Below, in pieces: positions 25,225 to 35,200 of a stretch of DNA of 64,000 bases. Made by a program: the position numbers and the translations under genes. How positions within the stretch are numbered: position 1 is the first letter of the stretch; each line of letters opens with the position of its first letter. The notes under the pieces are model-generated. The model did no database searches. It had not been told where the DNA came from and was given only the letters and a program-made list of their open reading frames with translations. Source of the DNA: Nocardia stercoris (GTDB taxonomy: Bacteria; Actinomycetota; Actinomycetes; Mycobacteriales; Mycobacteriaceae); contig NZ_RFFH01000011.1 of assembly GCF_003696265.1 (NCBI RefSeq), positions 160,496 through 224,495 on the forward strand, written 5' to 3'.

Positions 25225-28056
25225 CTAACCCGAATTGCGGAGCGCGGTCGCCAATCCGTTCATGGTCAACAGGATTCCGCGTTCCACGAGTTCGCTGGTG
25301 TCGCCGGCGCGGCGGCGGCGCAGCAGATCCACCTGGAGTTGGTTGAGCGGTTCCAGGTAGGGGAAGCGGTTGCGGATGGATTCGGCCAGCGACGGGTTGT
25401 CGGCCAGCAGCTGGTCGTTGCCGGTGACCGCGGCGTGTACGGCTGCGGTGCGGTCGAATTCGGCGCGGATCATGCCGAAGATGGTGTCGCGCAAGGTTTC
25501 GTCGGTGACCAGGTCGGCGTACACGGCAGCGATGTCCAGGTCGGCCTTGGCCATCACCTGGGCCAGGTTCGACATCACCGTGCGGAAGAACGGCCAGCGG
25601 CGGTGCAGGTCGACCAGGGTGGCCAGGCGGTCGGGGTCACCGCCCACCCACTGCTCGATCGCGCTGCCGACGCCGTACCAGCCGGGCAGCATGACCCGGG
25701 ATTGACTCCACGCCATGACCCACGGGATCGCGCGCAGGTCGGTCACCGAATTCGAGGGTTTGCGGGAGGCGGGCCGGCTGCCCAGGTTCAGGTCCGCGAC
25801 CTCCGCGACCGGGGTGGATTCGCGGAAATAGGTGACGAATCCAGGAGTTTCGTGGACGAGCTTCGCGTACGCGACGCGGGCCAGCTCGGCCAGTTCGTCG
25901 AAGACGGCGTACGCGGGGTCGGCGTCGGCACCCAGGCCCTCCACGTCCAGCAGCGTCGATTCCAGGGTCCCGGCCACCAGCGATTCCAGATTGCGGTGCG
26001 CGGTACCGGAATCCGCGTACTTGGTGGAGATCACCTCGCCCTGTTCGGTGAGCCGTAGCGAGCCGCGGACCGCGCCGGCCGGCTGGGCCAGGATGGCGTC
26101 GTAGCTGCGGCCGCCGCCGCGGCCGACCGTGCCACCGCGACCGTGGAAGAGCCGCAACCGGATTCCGGTCTTGCGGGCGGCCTCCACCAGATCGAGTTCG
26201 GCCCGGTACAGCGCCCAGTTGGCGGCCAGGTAACCGCCGTCCTTGTTCGAGTCCGAATAGCCGAGCATGACCTCCTGCGCGTCGCCGCGCGCCCGCACCA
26301 GCGCCCGGTACGCCGGTACCGCGAGCGCCGCCGTGAGCGTCTGCGCGCCCTGACGCAGGTCGTCGATCGTCTCGAACAGCGGCACCACCCCGACCGGGCT
26401 GCTGGGCGGCGTGTGCGCGTCGCCGGGGTCGAGGATCCCGGCCTCCTGGAGCAGCAGCGCCGCTTCCAGCAGGTCGCTGACCGAGGTGCACATGCTGATG
26501 ATGTAGTTCGGCACGGTGTCGGGTCCGAGGTCGTCGAGTGCGGACTTGGCGGACCGCAGCACGCCGAGCTCGCGTTCGGCCACCTCGCTGAGCACCGCGG
26601 TCGGCCCCAGCAGCGGGCGTCGCACGGTCAGCTCGTGGGATAGCAACTCGACCCGCTCGGCCTCGGCGAGGCTCGCGTAATCCGGGTGCACTCCAGCCCA
26701 GGCCAGCAGCTCGGCCACCACTTGTTCGTGGACCTCGGAGTTCTGCCGCTGGTCCAGGCCCTGCAGGTGGAAGCCGAAGGTCTCGATGGCGCCGCGCAGC
26801 GCGGCGAGCCGATCGTCGGCGAGCAGACCGTCCCCGGAGGCGCGCAGCGACTCGTCGATACTGTCGAGGTCGGCCAGGAATTCCGCCGGGCCGGCGTAGG
26901 GCCGGGCACGGTCGGCGGCCCGGTACTCCCACGGCCCGGCCGCATGCCGCGGGTCGCTGCCCGGCCCGCCACCGGCACCGGGATCGACTCCCTCACTGGG
27001 TATCTCGCCGAGTGCCCGCAGCGAGGTGGCGCTCAGGCGGGCGCGGATCCCGCGGATCGCACGCCGATACGGCTCGTCCGCGCGCTGCGGTGACTCGTCG
27101 AATCCGGCATCGGCCAGGGCCGCGACCGCCGGTGTGACCGGCACCAGGCGCGCCGACTGGGACAGGGTCCGTTCCAGCCCGGCCAGTTCGCGCAGGTAGT
27201 GGCCGAACGCGGTGGCGCCCGCCCGGCGGGTCGCCCGCTCGACGACCTCCCCGGTGACGTTCGGATTACCGTCGCGGTCGCCGCCGATCCAGGAGCCCGG
27301 CCGCAGGATCGGCCGCGGCAGCAGGTCACGGTCGGGCCACCGATCACGCAGTGCCGCACGCACTTCCGCGTTGATCCGGGGGATCACCTCCAGCAGGGTC
27401 AGCTCGTAGTAGCGCAGGCCCACCTCGATCTCGTCCTGGATTCGCAAGCGCGCCAACCGGATCAGCGCCGTCCGCCACAAGGTGAGCACCTGTCGGCGGA
27501 TCTCCCGGTCCAGGACCGCGCGTTCGGGTTCGTGCGGGCGGTAGCGCTGCCGGCGTCGCATCAGATCGGTGATGGCCGACTGCACGTCGAAGACGGTGCG
27601 CCGCCGGGTCTCGGTCGGGTGGGCGGTGATCACCGGCGACACCAGCGCGTCGGTCAGCAGGTCGGCCACCACGGCGCCGTCGGGGCGTGCCTTGTCGAGT
27701 TCGAGGAAGGTGGCCGCCAGGCTGGACGGCTGCGGCGGTTCCCCGGCCTCGATGTGCACCGCCTGGCGCCGGTCGCGCTGCAGGTCCTCGGCCAGGTTGG
27801 CCAGCAGCAGGAAGTGGTTGAACGCCCGGATGAGCGGGATCGCCACCCGCACGTCGATCCCGCGCAGCATGTCGGCGACCGCGTCGCGACCCACCTCCGA
27901 CCGGCGGACCTTGAAGGCCTCGAGCCGGACCCGCTCCACGAGGTCGAACACCTCGGGGCCGTCGTGGTCGCGGATGGTCTCGCCAAGGATCCCCCCGAGG
28001 TACCGAATATCGTCGCGTAGCGGTGCTGTCGCAGCTTCGATCCGATCGTCGCGCAT
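25225..28056 (-). CDS. ppc: Phosphoenolpyruvate carboxylase
   Basis: This 943-residue enzyme converts PEP and bicarbonate to oxaloacetate, refilling the citric acid cycle. Hallmarks are the catalytic histidine in VITAHPTETRRR (H146), GSWIGGDRDGNPNVT, LRLFHGRGGTVGRGGG with its flexible glycine loop, GYSDSNKDGGYLAANWALY, the arginine in WSQSRVMLPGW, and the C-terminus ATALRNSG, close to the usual QNTG ending that contacts the active site. The length is normal for bacteria. It stands alone: the DUF427 gene converges on it, and the acyltransferase fusion lies upstream on the same strand with a 55-base gap. Confidence 0.95.
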   Translation of the reverse strand: MRDDRIEAATAPLRDDIRYLGGILGETIRDHDGPEVFDLVERVRLEAFKVRRSEVGRDAVADMLRGIDVRVAIPLIRAFNHFLLLANLAEDLQRDRRQAVHIEAGEPPQPSSLAATFLELDKARPDGAVVADLLTDALVSPVITAHPTETRRRTVFDVQSAITDLMRRRQRYRPHEPERAVLDREIRRQVLTLWRTALIRLARLRIQDEIEVGLRYYELTLLEVIPRINAEVRAALRDRWPDRDLLPRPILRPGSWIGGDRDGNPNVTGEVVERATRRAGATAFGHYLRELAGLERTLSQSARLVPVTPAVAALADAGFDESPQRADEPYRRAIRGIRARLSATSLRALGEIPSEGVDPGAGGGPGSDPRHAAGPWEYRAADRARPYAGPAEFLADLDSIDESLRASGDGLLADDRLAALRGAIETFGFHLQGLDQRQNSEVHEQVVAELLAWAGVHPDYASLAEAERVELLSHELTVRRPLLGPTAVLSEVAERELGVLRSAKSALDDLGPDTVPNYIISMCTSVSDLLEAALLLQEAGILDPGDAHTPPSSPVGVVPLFETIDDLRQGAQTLTAALAVPAYRALVRARGDAQEVMLGYSDSNKDGGYLAANWALYRAELDLVEAARKTGIRLRLFHGRGGTVGRGGGRSYDAILAQPAGAVRGSLRLTEQGEVISTKYADSGTAHRNLESLVAGTLESTLLDVEGLGADADPAYAVFDELAELARVAYAKLVHETPGFVTYFRESTPVAEVADLNLGSRPASRKPSNSVTDLRAIPWVMAWSQSRVMLPGWYGVGSAIEQWVGGDPDRLATLVDLHRRWPFFRTVMSNLAQVMAKADLDIAAVYADLVTDETLRDTIFGMIRAEFDRTAAVHAAVTGNDQLLADNPSLAESIRNRFPYLEPLNQLQVDLLRRRRAGDTSELVERGILLTMNGLATALRNSG

Positions 28057-28111
28057 GCCTCAGTATCGACCCGGCGGGCCCGTCCGGCCCGGCAGGCGAC
28101 TGTGACTTTCG

Positions 28112-30853
28112 TCAGGCGAGCCGCCGCGGCCCGTTGTCGAAGCGGCTCGGCACCGGCCCGATGCGCACTCGGGCGTACAGGATCGCCGCTCCCGCAGCCG
28201 AAGCGAGCACCGGCTCGAGGGCCAGTCCGCGGATCTCGGGCAGGTCGTCGCACAGGGCCGAGACACGCCGGGCGAGTTCGGCCAGCGCCGCCTTGTCGAC
28301 CGGTTCCCCGATCCGGTGCCCCCGCACGACCGCCTGCCCGTCGAGCAGCGGGGCCGCGCGCGGCGCGTCGATCAACTCGACCGATTCAGCCACGGTCAGC
28401 GGCAGCGCCCGGTACACGCGGTCACCGAGCAGATCGATGATCGTGCCCGACAGGCCGAAACTGATCACCGAGCCGAACGACGGATCGTCCTGCACCCGCA
28501 GCACACAGCCCACGCCCGGGGTGGCCATGCGCTGGATGTGGACGACCGGGTCACCGGAGATCTGGGCCAGGTCGGTGTAGGCGCGGCGCACCGCGTCGGG
28601 CTGCCACAGTTCGAGCCGGACACCGGTGAGATCGGATCGGCTCTGCCACATCTCGCCGGTGGCCTTGGCCGCCACCGGATAGCCGAGTTCCGTGGCCGCC
28701 GCGACCGCCGCGTCGCCGTCGCGGACCTCGCGGAAATCCACCACGTCGATTCCGTAGCAGCGCAACAGTTCCACGGCCTCCAGATCGCCCAGGCGGCCGC
28801 CGTCCGGCCGCGCGGACATCCACTCCCCCACCAGTGTCCGGGCCCGCTCCGGATCGATACCGGCCGGCCGGATCACCGGCGACGCGGGCCGGGTACGCCA
28901 CATCGCGTACCGGCGCACCCTCGCCAGCGCCCGGGCGGCCCGTTCCGGATCCGGATAGGACGGCAGCGAACCGCGCACCAGCATGCCGCCCGGTCCGCGG
29001 GTGGCGAGCATCGGCGGCATGCCGTGCTCGGCGAGGAAGGAGGTCAGGACCGGCTTGTCCGCCGACGCCGCGCCCGAGCGGACGGCGTGCGCGACCTCGG
29101 CCACCGAACCGGGAACCGGTGGGAAGAACACGACGATGAGCGCGTCGGTCGCCGGATCGGCCAGCGCCGCGCGCACCGCGTTGAGGTAGTCACCCGGACC
29201 GGCCTGTGGGCCGAGGTTCACCGGGTCCCCGACCTCGAGTCCTTCGCTGCGGGCCGCGTCGGCGGCCAGCCAGCCCAGCGCGGCACTGTTGCCGATCACG
29301 GTGAGTCGCGGGCCCGCCGGCAGTGGCTGGTAGGCCAGCAGCATGGCGGCGTCGAACAGCTCGGTGATCGTGTCCACCTGCACGATTCCGGCCTGGGCGA
29401 ACAGGTCTCGCTCCAGCAGCCGTTCCAGCGCCAGTTCGGTGACCGAGGCCGTGGGCGGGCGGCCCGGTCCGCGCCCGCCGCGCACCGCCACGATCGGCTT
29501 GCTCCGTGCGACCCGGCGCGCGATCCGGGAGAACTTGCGCGGGTTACCGAAATGCTCCAGATACAGCAGTACGACATCGGTTCCGGGATCGGTGTCCCAG
29601 TACTGCAGCACGTCGTTGCCGGACACGTCGGCACGGTTGCCGGCGGAGACGAAGGTGGACAGCCCCAGGTTCCGCGCGGCCGCCTCGCCCAGGATCGCCG
29701 CGCCCAATGTGCCGGACTGGCAGAAGAATCCGATCCGGCCGCGGGCAGGCAGCACCGGGGCCAGCGTCGCGTTCAGCGATACGGCGGGATCGGTGTTGGC
29801 GATGCCGAGCGCGCTGGGTCCGACCACCCGCATCCCGTGCCCGCGGGCGGCGTCCACGAGTTCGCGCTCGGCGGCGAAACCCGCCGGCCCGATCTCGGAG
29901 AAGCCGGCGGTCAGCACGACGAGCCCCTTCACACCCTTGGCCATGCAGTCGTCGAGCACCGCCGGAATCTGTTGCGCCGGAACGGCGACGACCGCCAGAT
30001 CCACCTCGTCGGGGACCGCGCGCACGGTCGGATAGGCCCGCACGCCCTGCACCGACCGGCGATGCGGGTTGACCGGGAAGATCGGCCCCTCGAACTGCTG
30101 CGACAGCAGGTTCGCCAGCACGACACCACCGACCCGGCTGGTCGAGGGCGTGGCACCGATCACCGCGATCGAGCGCGGCGCCAACAGGTTTCCCACGCTG
30201 CGCGCCTCCGACGCCAGCTCCCGCGCGTCGCGCACCGACAGCAGCGCCTCGCTGGGGTCGATATCGAATTCCAGGTGCAGCACCAGCCCGTCCCGGTTCG
30301 ATCCCACGTGATAGCCCGCGTCGCGGAACACGGTGGCCATCACCCGGTTCTCGGCCAGCACCTCGGCCACGAAGGTGGCGATGTCGTTCTCGGCGGCGGC
30401 ACCGGCCAGGTGTTCCAGCAGGATCGAGCCCAGACCGCGGCCCTGATGTTCGTCGGCCACCACGAAGGCCACCTCGGCGGCCCGCGGGCCGGGCCGGTCG
30501 TGCACGAGTTCGTAGCGCCCGACCGCGAGGATCTGGTCGCCGAGCACGACCGCCAGCCCGACCCGGTCGCGATAGTCCAGATGCGTGGTGCGGTAGAGGT
30601 CCTTGGGCGTCATCCGCGGATACGGGCCGAAGTAGCGCAGATACCGGGTGCGGTCGGAGAGCGCGCCGTGGAAGCGTTGGAGCTCTTCGGCATCCGCCGG
30701 CGTCACCGGACGCACGCGCACCACGCCGCCGTCGGCGGCCAGCACGTCGGCGTACCAGTGCTGGGGCGGGGCCGGCGGCCGGGCCGGGGTGTCCGGAGTA
30801 TCGGGTAGCAGTGCGCCGGAAGGGGTTTCACCGGCGGCGGTGGAATCAGTCAC
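28112..30853 (-). CDS. GNAT acetyltransferase fused to ADP-forming acyl-CoA synthetase-like domains
   Basis: The 913-residue fusion has a GNAT domain at about 40-190 (VRPVTPADAEELQRFHGALS, then AFVVADEHQGRGLGSILLEH, where QGRGLG binds acetyl-CoA), a CoA-binding Rossmann domain (RSIAVIGATPSTSRVGGVVL), a succinyl-CoA-ligase-like domain (IGFFCQSGTLGAAILGEAAA) and a C-terminal ATP-grasp domain. Such fusions act as lysine acetyltransferases sensing acyl-CoA in actinomycetes and proteobacteria (Pat family). GTG at 30853 has GGAGG six bases upstream. It overlaps the AcuC-type deacetylase gene by eight bases, so acetylating and deacetylating activities are probably made together. Confidence 0.9.
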   Translation of the reverse strand: MTDSTAAGETPSGALLPDTPDTPARPPAPPQHWYADVLAADGGVVRVRPVTPADAEELQRFHGALSDRTRYLRYFGPYPRMTPKDLYRTTHLDYRDRVGLAVVLGDQILAVGRYELVHDRPGPRAAEVAFVVADEHQGRGLGSILLEHLAGAAAENDIATFVAEVLAENRVMATVFRDAGYHVGSNRDGLVLHLEFDIDPSEALLSVRDARELASEARSVGNLLAPRSIAVIGATPSTSRVGGVVLANLLSQQFEGPIFPVNPHRRSVQGVRAYPTVRAVPDEVDLAVVAVPAQQIPAVLDDCMAKGVKGLVVLTAGFSEIGPAGFAAERELVDAARGHGMRVVGPSALGIANTDPAVSLNATLAPVLPARGRIGFFCQSGTLGAAILGEAAARNLGLSTFVSAGNRADVSGNDVLQYWDTDPGTDVVLLYLEHFGNPRKFSRIARRVARSKPIVAVRGGRGPGRPPTASVTELALERLLERDLFAQAGIVQVDTITELFDAAMLLAYQPLPAGPRLTVIGNSAALGWLAADAARSEGLEVGDPVNLGPQAGPGDYLNAVRAALADPATDALIVVFFPPVPGSVAEVAHAVRSGAASADKPVLTSFLAEHGMPPMLATRGPGGMLVRGSLPSYPDPERAARALARVRRYAMWRTRPASPVIRPAGIDPERARTLVGEWMSARPDGGRLGDLEAVELLRCYGIDVVDFREVRDGDAAVAAATELGYPVAAKATGEMWQSRSDLTGVRLELWQPDAVRRAYTDLAQISGDPVVHIQRMATPGVGCVLRVQDDPSFGSVISFGLSGTIIDLLGDRVYRALPLTVAESVELIDAPRAAPLLDGQAVVRGHRIGEPVDKAALAELARRVSALCDDLPEIRGLALEPVLASAAGAAILYARVRIGPVPSRFDNGPRRLA

Positions 30854-32090
30854 GAGGGTCCTCCGGGTCCAGCCCGAGCAGTGGATAGGTGGCGCGGCGG
30901 GTGGCCAGCACCGCGGAGTCGAGCGCATGACGGGACCGGTCGGCATGGGCGTCACCGGTGTCGGGCGCTCCCCCGGGACCGTCCCAGCGGTCGAACGATA
31001 TGTCGGCACCGTCGCCCATGTGGGTGGGCGGGGTGACCCGGGGCGCGGCGGCCCGGACCAGCTCCTGCCACTGCGCGGGTACCGGGGTGGCCGGATCGAT
31101 GTCGCGGTCCAGGGCCAGCGCCAGCAGGTGGGTCCAGGCCCGCGGCACCACCCGGATCAGGCCGTATCCCCCGCCGCCCACGGCCAGCCAGCGTCCTTCG
31201 GCGTAGGTGTCGGCGAGCTCGCGCATCGCGGCGAACGCCGCGCGCTGCCCGTCCACCGACAGGGCGAGTTCGGCCAGCGGATCCTCCCGATGGGTGTCGA
31301 CCCCGCACTGGCTGACCACGATCTGCGGGCGGAACGCCGCCACCGCACCCGGCACTACCGCATGGAACCCTCTCTGCCACAACGGGTCCCGGGTTCCGGG
31401 CAGGACACCCAGGTTGATCGAGGTGCCCTCACCGGCACCGGATCCGATCTCGGCCGCCCAGCCGGTGTTGGGCCACAATGTCGACGGGTGCTGATGGATC
31501 GACACCGTCAGCACCCTCGGGTCGCCGTAGAACGCGTGCTGCACACCGTCACCGTGGTGCACGTCGACGTCGAGGTAGGCGATCCGGTCGAATCCGTTGT
31601 CGAGCAACCACGAGATCGCGACGGCGACATCGTTGTACACGCAGAAGCCGGAGGCCGAGGCCGGCATCGCGTGATGCAGGCCACCGGCGATCGCGACCGC
31701 CCGGCGGGTGCGGCCGGTGGCGATGGCCCGGGCCGCGGCCAGGGTGCTGCCGACGATCGCCGAGGAGGCCTCGTGCATATGGGGAAAGACCGGATTGTCC
31801 TCGGTCCCCAACCCGTACGGCGCGCTCACCGGCAGATCGGCGTCCGGCGGCGCGGGAACCGCCGCCCGTACGGCCTCGACGTAGGCGGGGGTGTGGATGC
31901 GCAGCAGTTCCGGAACGCCGGCGGGATCCGGATCCAGTGTCTCTATGCCCTCGAGCACACCGAGACTGCCGGCCAGCGCCATGGTGTACCGCAGACGCGC
32001 GGGCTGCATCGGATGCCAGGGCGTCCACTTGTAGTCCATCAGCCGGTCGGTCCACACCACCGTGGTGTCTCCGGTTGCTCTGGGGGCCAT
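30846..32090 (-). CDS. AcuC-type class I histone-deacetylase-like enzyme
   Basis: The 414-residue protein belongs to the arginase/HDAC fold. Visible signature residues are the catalytic histidine pair in IAGGLHHAM, CVYNDVAVA, the zinc-binding DVDVHHGDG, SQCGVDTH with the second metal aspartate, and GGGGYGL near the end. In Bacillus, AcuC deacetylates acetyl-CoA synthetase as partner of the AcuA acetyltransferase; here the overlapping downstream gene supplies a GNAT/acyl-CoA synthetase fusion, suggesting an analogous reversible acetylation pair. The ATG at 32090 is taken; a GTG three codons earlier is possible. No strong ribosome binding site is seen. Confidence 0.88.
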   Translation of the reverse strand: MAPRATGDTTVVWTDRLMDYKWTPWHPMQPARLRYTMALAGSLGVLEGIETLDPDPAGVPELLRIHTPAYVEAVRAAVPAPPDADLPVSAPYGLGTEDNPVFPHMHEASSAIVGSTLAAARAIATGRTRRAVAIAGGLHHAMPASASGFCVYNDVAVAISWLLDNGFDRIAYLDVDVHHGDGVQHAFYGDPRVLTVSIHQHPSTLWPNTGWAAEIGSGAGEGTSINLGVLPGTRDPLWQRGFHAVVPGAVAAFRPQIVVSQCGVDTHREDPLAELALSVDGQRAAFAAMRELADTYAEGRWLAVGGGGYGLIRVVPRAWTHLLALALDRDIDPATPVPAQWQELVRAAAPRVTPPTHMGDGADISFDRWDGPGGAPDTGDAHADRSRHALDSAVLATRRATYPLLGLDPEDPRD

Positions 32091-32276
32091 AGCTGCCACG
32101 GTAGTGTGCTCCCGGCCCGGGCCGTCGGTCCCGCCGTGGCGACCGCCGGTCGTCTCGGCCCGCCCGCGCCGATTCCTGCGCTGTGGCGCCGGGCGACCTG
32201 GACGGACAGGCCCTAGGCTTGCGTCGGCCGACCAGTCGGCACTGGGTAGAATTCGTGCCGACGTTAGGGGTGACAG

Positions 32277-32963
32277 GTGAAGGATCTGGTGGATACCACG
32301 GAGATGTATCTCCGTACGATCTACGACCTCGAGGAAGAGGGTGTGGTGCCGCTGCGGGCGCGCATCGCCGAACGCCTCGAGCAGAGCGGTCCTACGGTGA
32401 GCCAGACCGTCGCCCGCATGGAGCGCGACGGACTGCTGCTGGTGGCGGGCGACCGCCACCTCGAGCTCACCGACAAGGGCCGCGCGATGGCGGTCGCGGT
32501 GATGCGCAAACACCGCTTGGCGGAACGACTGCTGGTCGACGTCATCGGACTCGACTGGCAGAACGTGCATGCCGAGGCGTGCCGCTGGGAACACGTGATG
32601 AGCGAGGAGGTCGAGCGCCGGCTGGTCGAGGTGCTCAACAATCCGACCACGTCTCCTTACGGCAACCCCATCCCCGGTCTCGACGAACTCGGCGTGATTC
32701 CGCGCGACGATGCGACGGAGAAGCTGGTGCGGCTGTCGGATCTGCCGGCCGGGCAGGCGTCCGCCGTGGTGATCCGCCGGCTGTCCGAGCACATCCAGAC
32801 CGATCCCGAGATCATCTCCCAGCTGCGTGAGGCCGGTGTGGTTCCCGACGCCCGCGTCACCGTGGAGGGGCGTTCCGGCGGAGTGGTGATTTCCGTGCCG
32901 GGGCACGAGGGCTTCGAACTGTCCGACGAGATGGCGCATGCCGTCCAGGCGAAACTGGTCTGA
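32277..32963 (+). CDS. ideR: Iron-dependent repressor IdeR/DtxR
   Basis: The 228-residue protein follows mycobacterial IdeR very closely. The N-terminal winged helix (LVDTTEMYLRTIYDLEEEGV, RIAERLEQSGPTVSQTVARM) is followed by the dimerisation domain with all metal ligands: M10, H79 and E83 in RKHRLAERLL, and H98, C102, E105, H106 in HAEACRWEH. A C-terminal SH3-like domain is present. With Fe(II) it represses siderophore and uptake genes and activates iron storage. The GTG start follows AGGGGTGACAG. A TAGGCT hexamer at about 32214 could be its -10 box. GalE starts three bases after its stop, as in corynebacteria. Confidence 0.95.
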   Translation: MKDLVDTTEMYLRTIYDLEEEGVVPLRARIAERLEQSGPTVSQTVARMERDGLLLVAGDRHLELTDKGRAMAVAVMRKHRLAERLLVDVIGLDWQNVHAEACRWEHVMSEEVERRLVEVLNNPTTSPYGNPIPGLDELGVIPRDDATEKLVRLSDLPAGQASAVVIRRLSEHIQTDPEIISQLREAGVVPDARVTVEGRSGGVVISVPGHEGFELSDEMAHAVQAKLV

Positions 32964-32966
32964 TAC

Positions 32967-33947
32967 ATGAAACTTCTGGTCACGGGCGGCGCCGGTTACG
33001 TCGGCGGCACCTGCGCGGCGGTACTGCTGGAGGACGGCCACGAGGTGGTCGTCGTGGACGACCTGTCGACCGGGAACGCCGATGGCGTGCCGGCCGGGGC
33101 CACCTTCTACGAGGGTGATATCGCCACCACCGGTGTCAAGCTGATCGAGACCGAATCCTTCGACGCCGTCCTGCATTTCGCGGCCCAGTCGCTGGTCGGC
33201 GAGTCGGTGCAGCTGCCGGAGAAGTACTGGCACGGCAACGTCGTCAAGACCTTCGAGCTGCTCGAGGCGATCCGCCGTTCGGGCACACCGCGATTGGTGT
33301 TCTCCTCCACGGCCGCGGTGTACGGCGAGCCCGAGCAGGTGCCGATCACCGAGGATTCCCCGACCCGTCCGACCAACCCGTACGGCGCCTCCAAGCTCGC
33401 CATCGACCACGCCATCACCTCCTACGCGGTCGCGCACGGCCTGGCGGCCACGAGCCTGCGGTACTTCAACGTCGCGGGCGCCTACGGCGGTCTCGGTGAG
33501 AACCGCGTGGTGGAAACGCATCTCATCCCGCTGGTCCTGCAGACAGCGCTGGGGCACCGCGAGTCGATCTCGGTGTTCGGCACCGACTACCCGACCGCCG
33601 ACGGCACCGCGGTGCGCGACTACATCCACATCCGCGACCTGGCCCAGGCTCATCTGCTGGCACTGGCGACTTCCCGCCCCGGCGAGCACCGGATCGTGAA
33701 CCTCGGCAGCGGAACCGGCTTCTCGGTCCGCGAGGTGATCGAGGCGTGCCGGCGGGTGACCGGGCTGCCGATCCCGTCGGTGGATGTGCCACGCCGCGCC
33801 GGTGACCCGGCGGTGCTGATCGCGTCGAGTGCTCGCGCGATCGACGAACTCGGCTGGGCGCCCGCGCACAACGACCTCGACGAGATCGTCACCGACGCCT
33901 GGAACTTCCTGCGGGAGTTGGGCCCCCGCGCGCACAGCGCACGGTAG
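32967..33947 (+). CDS. galE: UDP-glucose 4-epimerase
   Basis: This extended short-chain dehydrogenase of 326 residues has the NAD-binding motif GGAGYVGG at residues 7-14, VVVDDLSTGN, the catalytic Ser/Tyr-Lys set in FSSTAAVYGEP and NPYGASK, and the substrate loop RYFNVAGAYG. It interconverts UDP-glucose and UDP-galactose, which supplies galactan and other cell-wall polymers in Mycobacteriales. It lies three bases after ideR and should be cotranscribed with it; the same dtxR-galE pair occurs in Corynebacterium. Confidence 0.93.
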   Translation: MKLLVTGGAGYVGGTCAAVLLEDGHEVVVVDDLSTGNADGVPAGATFYEGDIATTGVKLIETESFDAVLHFAAQSLVGESVQLPEKYWHGNVVKTFELLEAIRRSGTPRLVFSSTAAVYGEPEQVPITEDSPTRPTNPYGASKLAIDHAITSYAVAHGLAATSLRYFNVAGAYGGLGENRVVETHLIPLVLQTALGHRESISVFGTDYPTADGTAVRDYIHIRDLAQAHLLALATSRPGEHRIVNLGSGTGFSVREVIEACRRVTGLPIPSVDVPRRAGDPAVLIASSARAIDELGWAPAHNDLDEIVTDAWNFLRELGPRAHSAR

Positions 33948-33961
33948 CCACGCGGCCGGGT

Positions 33962-35200
33962 TCATCGCGGTCCGCCGTCGACGGCGAGATCGACGCCGAG
34001 TTCGGCCGCCTTGGCGCGGCCGCTCTCGGCCAGAGTGCCGATCGTCTCTGGACGCATGCCGTACTGCAGTGCCTCGCTGAGCAGGGCCGCCATCGCGTGC
34101 CTGGGGTCGGCGTCCAGCGCCGCCGTCAGGGCCACCCCGGCGAGCGGTCCGTCACCCCGGGCGTAGGCGCTGTACCCGAAGAGCGCGGCGGCCTCGGCGC
34201 GGTCGGGACCGGACAGGCCTGGGCTCATCCGAGCCCACAGCAGCTCCGCGGCCCGGGCGCGCGGACTCGCGGCCAGCCCGAACATCGCATCCCGGACGAT
34301 CGGATCCCGTAGTGCCACAGCGATTTCCGCGGTAGCCGCGGGATCCAGGCGGTCGGTGGCCGCGAACCGGTCGACCTGCGCCAGCACCCGCGCCAGCAGT
34401 TCACGCCGATAACCGGGCACGTCCCGGCGCCGCAGGGCACGCCGGAACGCCTGATCCCGGTCGCGCACCGCCCGCGGAAGCAGCTCGGCGACCGCGGCCG
34501 CGAACTCGCGGTCGACGCGGACGCTCGACTCCAGTTCGGCGCGCGACGCGTGGATCGGCCGGCCGTCCAGCACGGTGGCGAGGGCGATCGGCGATCCGGA
34601 CGGATCCGATTGCCGCCCGGAACGATCCGGTTCCGCCAGCCCCCACCACGCGGCATCGGCGGCGATCTCGCGGACCGCCCAGGCGTCGGCGACCGCCACC
34701 CGCGCGGCACTCAATTCCGTTCGCAGTACCTGCAGTAGCTCCCGGTGCCGGCGTCGCAGCGCCACGGGCCGGGTGGGACTGCGCGAGGCCAGCCGGTCGT
34801 CGACCACCAGGATCAGCACCGCCACCGCGCGTTCCTGGACGCAGATGGCGGCCAGCCGGGTGGCCAGCCGCAGCCGGTGGCTGCCGTCGGGCATGGTCAG
34901 GTCGTGGCGGGCCACCGCGCCGAGCATCAGCGAATCGGGCTGATCCGCGATCGGTTGCAGCAGGCACACCACGATCGAACGACGAGGCATGAAGCCCAGC
35001 ACGGCCGGCACGGCGGCGATGAACTCGCCGGGCGCGTCGATACACAGCGCGGGCGGTTGCCAGCTGCCCGCCGGCGCACGGGGCGGGGTAGCGGGCGCGG
35101 AAGCCGGTGCGGGACCACCCGATTCGGGTCTCGGCGGGGACGATGGTGCCGGGCGCTGGGCGCGGCCGATCCGGTGGCCGGGTTCGGTGGGAGTCGTCAT
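33962..35200 (-). CDS. DUF4192 protein
   Basis: The 412-residue protein has a proline/alanine-rich N-terminal region, then the DUF4192 core: EFIAAVPAVLGFMPRRSIVV followed by CLL, AAICVQERAVAVLILVVDDR, RAELESSVRVD and a TPR-like C-terminus (SAYARGDGPLAGVALTAALD then ADPRHAMA). DUF4192 is frequent in actinomycetes and lacks a known role. The ATG at 35200 is preceded by GGGAG only two bases away, so an upstream GTG four codons earlier is a possible start. It converges with galE. Confidence 0.82.
   Translation of the reverse strand: MTTPTEPGHRIGRAQRPAPSSPPRPESGGPAPASAPATPPRAPAGSWQPPALCIDAPGEFIAAVPAVLGFMPRRSIVVCLLQPIADQPDSLMLGAVARHDLTMPDGSHRLRLATRLAAICVQERAVAVLILVVDDRLASRSPTRPVALRRRHRELLQVLRTELSAARVAVADAWAVREIAADAAWWGLAEPDRSGRQSDPSGSPIALATVLDGRPIHASRAELESSVRVDREFAAAVAELLPRAVRDRDQAFRRALRRRDVPGYRRELLARVLAQVDRFAATDRLDPAATAEIAVALRDPIVRDAMFGLAASPRARAAELLWARMSPGLSGPDRAEAAALFGYSAYARGDGPLAGVALTAALDADPRHAMAALLSEALQYGMRPETIGTLAESGRAKAAELGVDLAVDGGPR

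Noticed and set aside
28316..30808. Long open frame on the plus strand opposite the acetyltransferase fusion
   Set aside because: Same GC-rich shadow effect; the minus strand holds clear GNAT and ATP-grasp motifs.
32100..32280. Search for an IdeR iron box near ideR and elsewhere
   Set aside because: No sequence close to TTAGGTTAGGCTAACCTAA was seen in this window.
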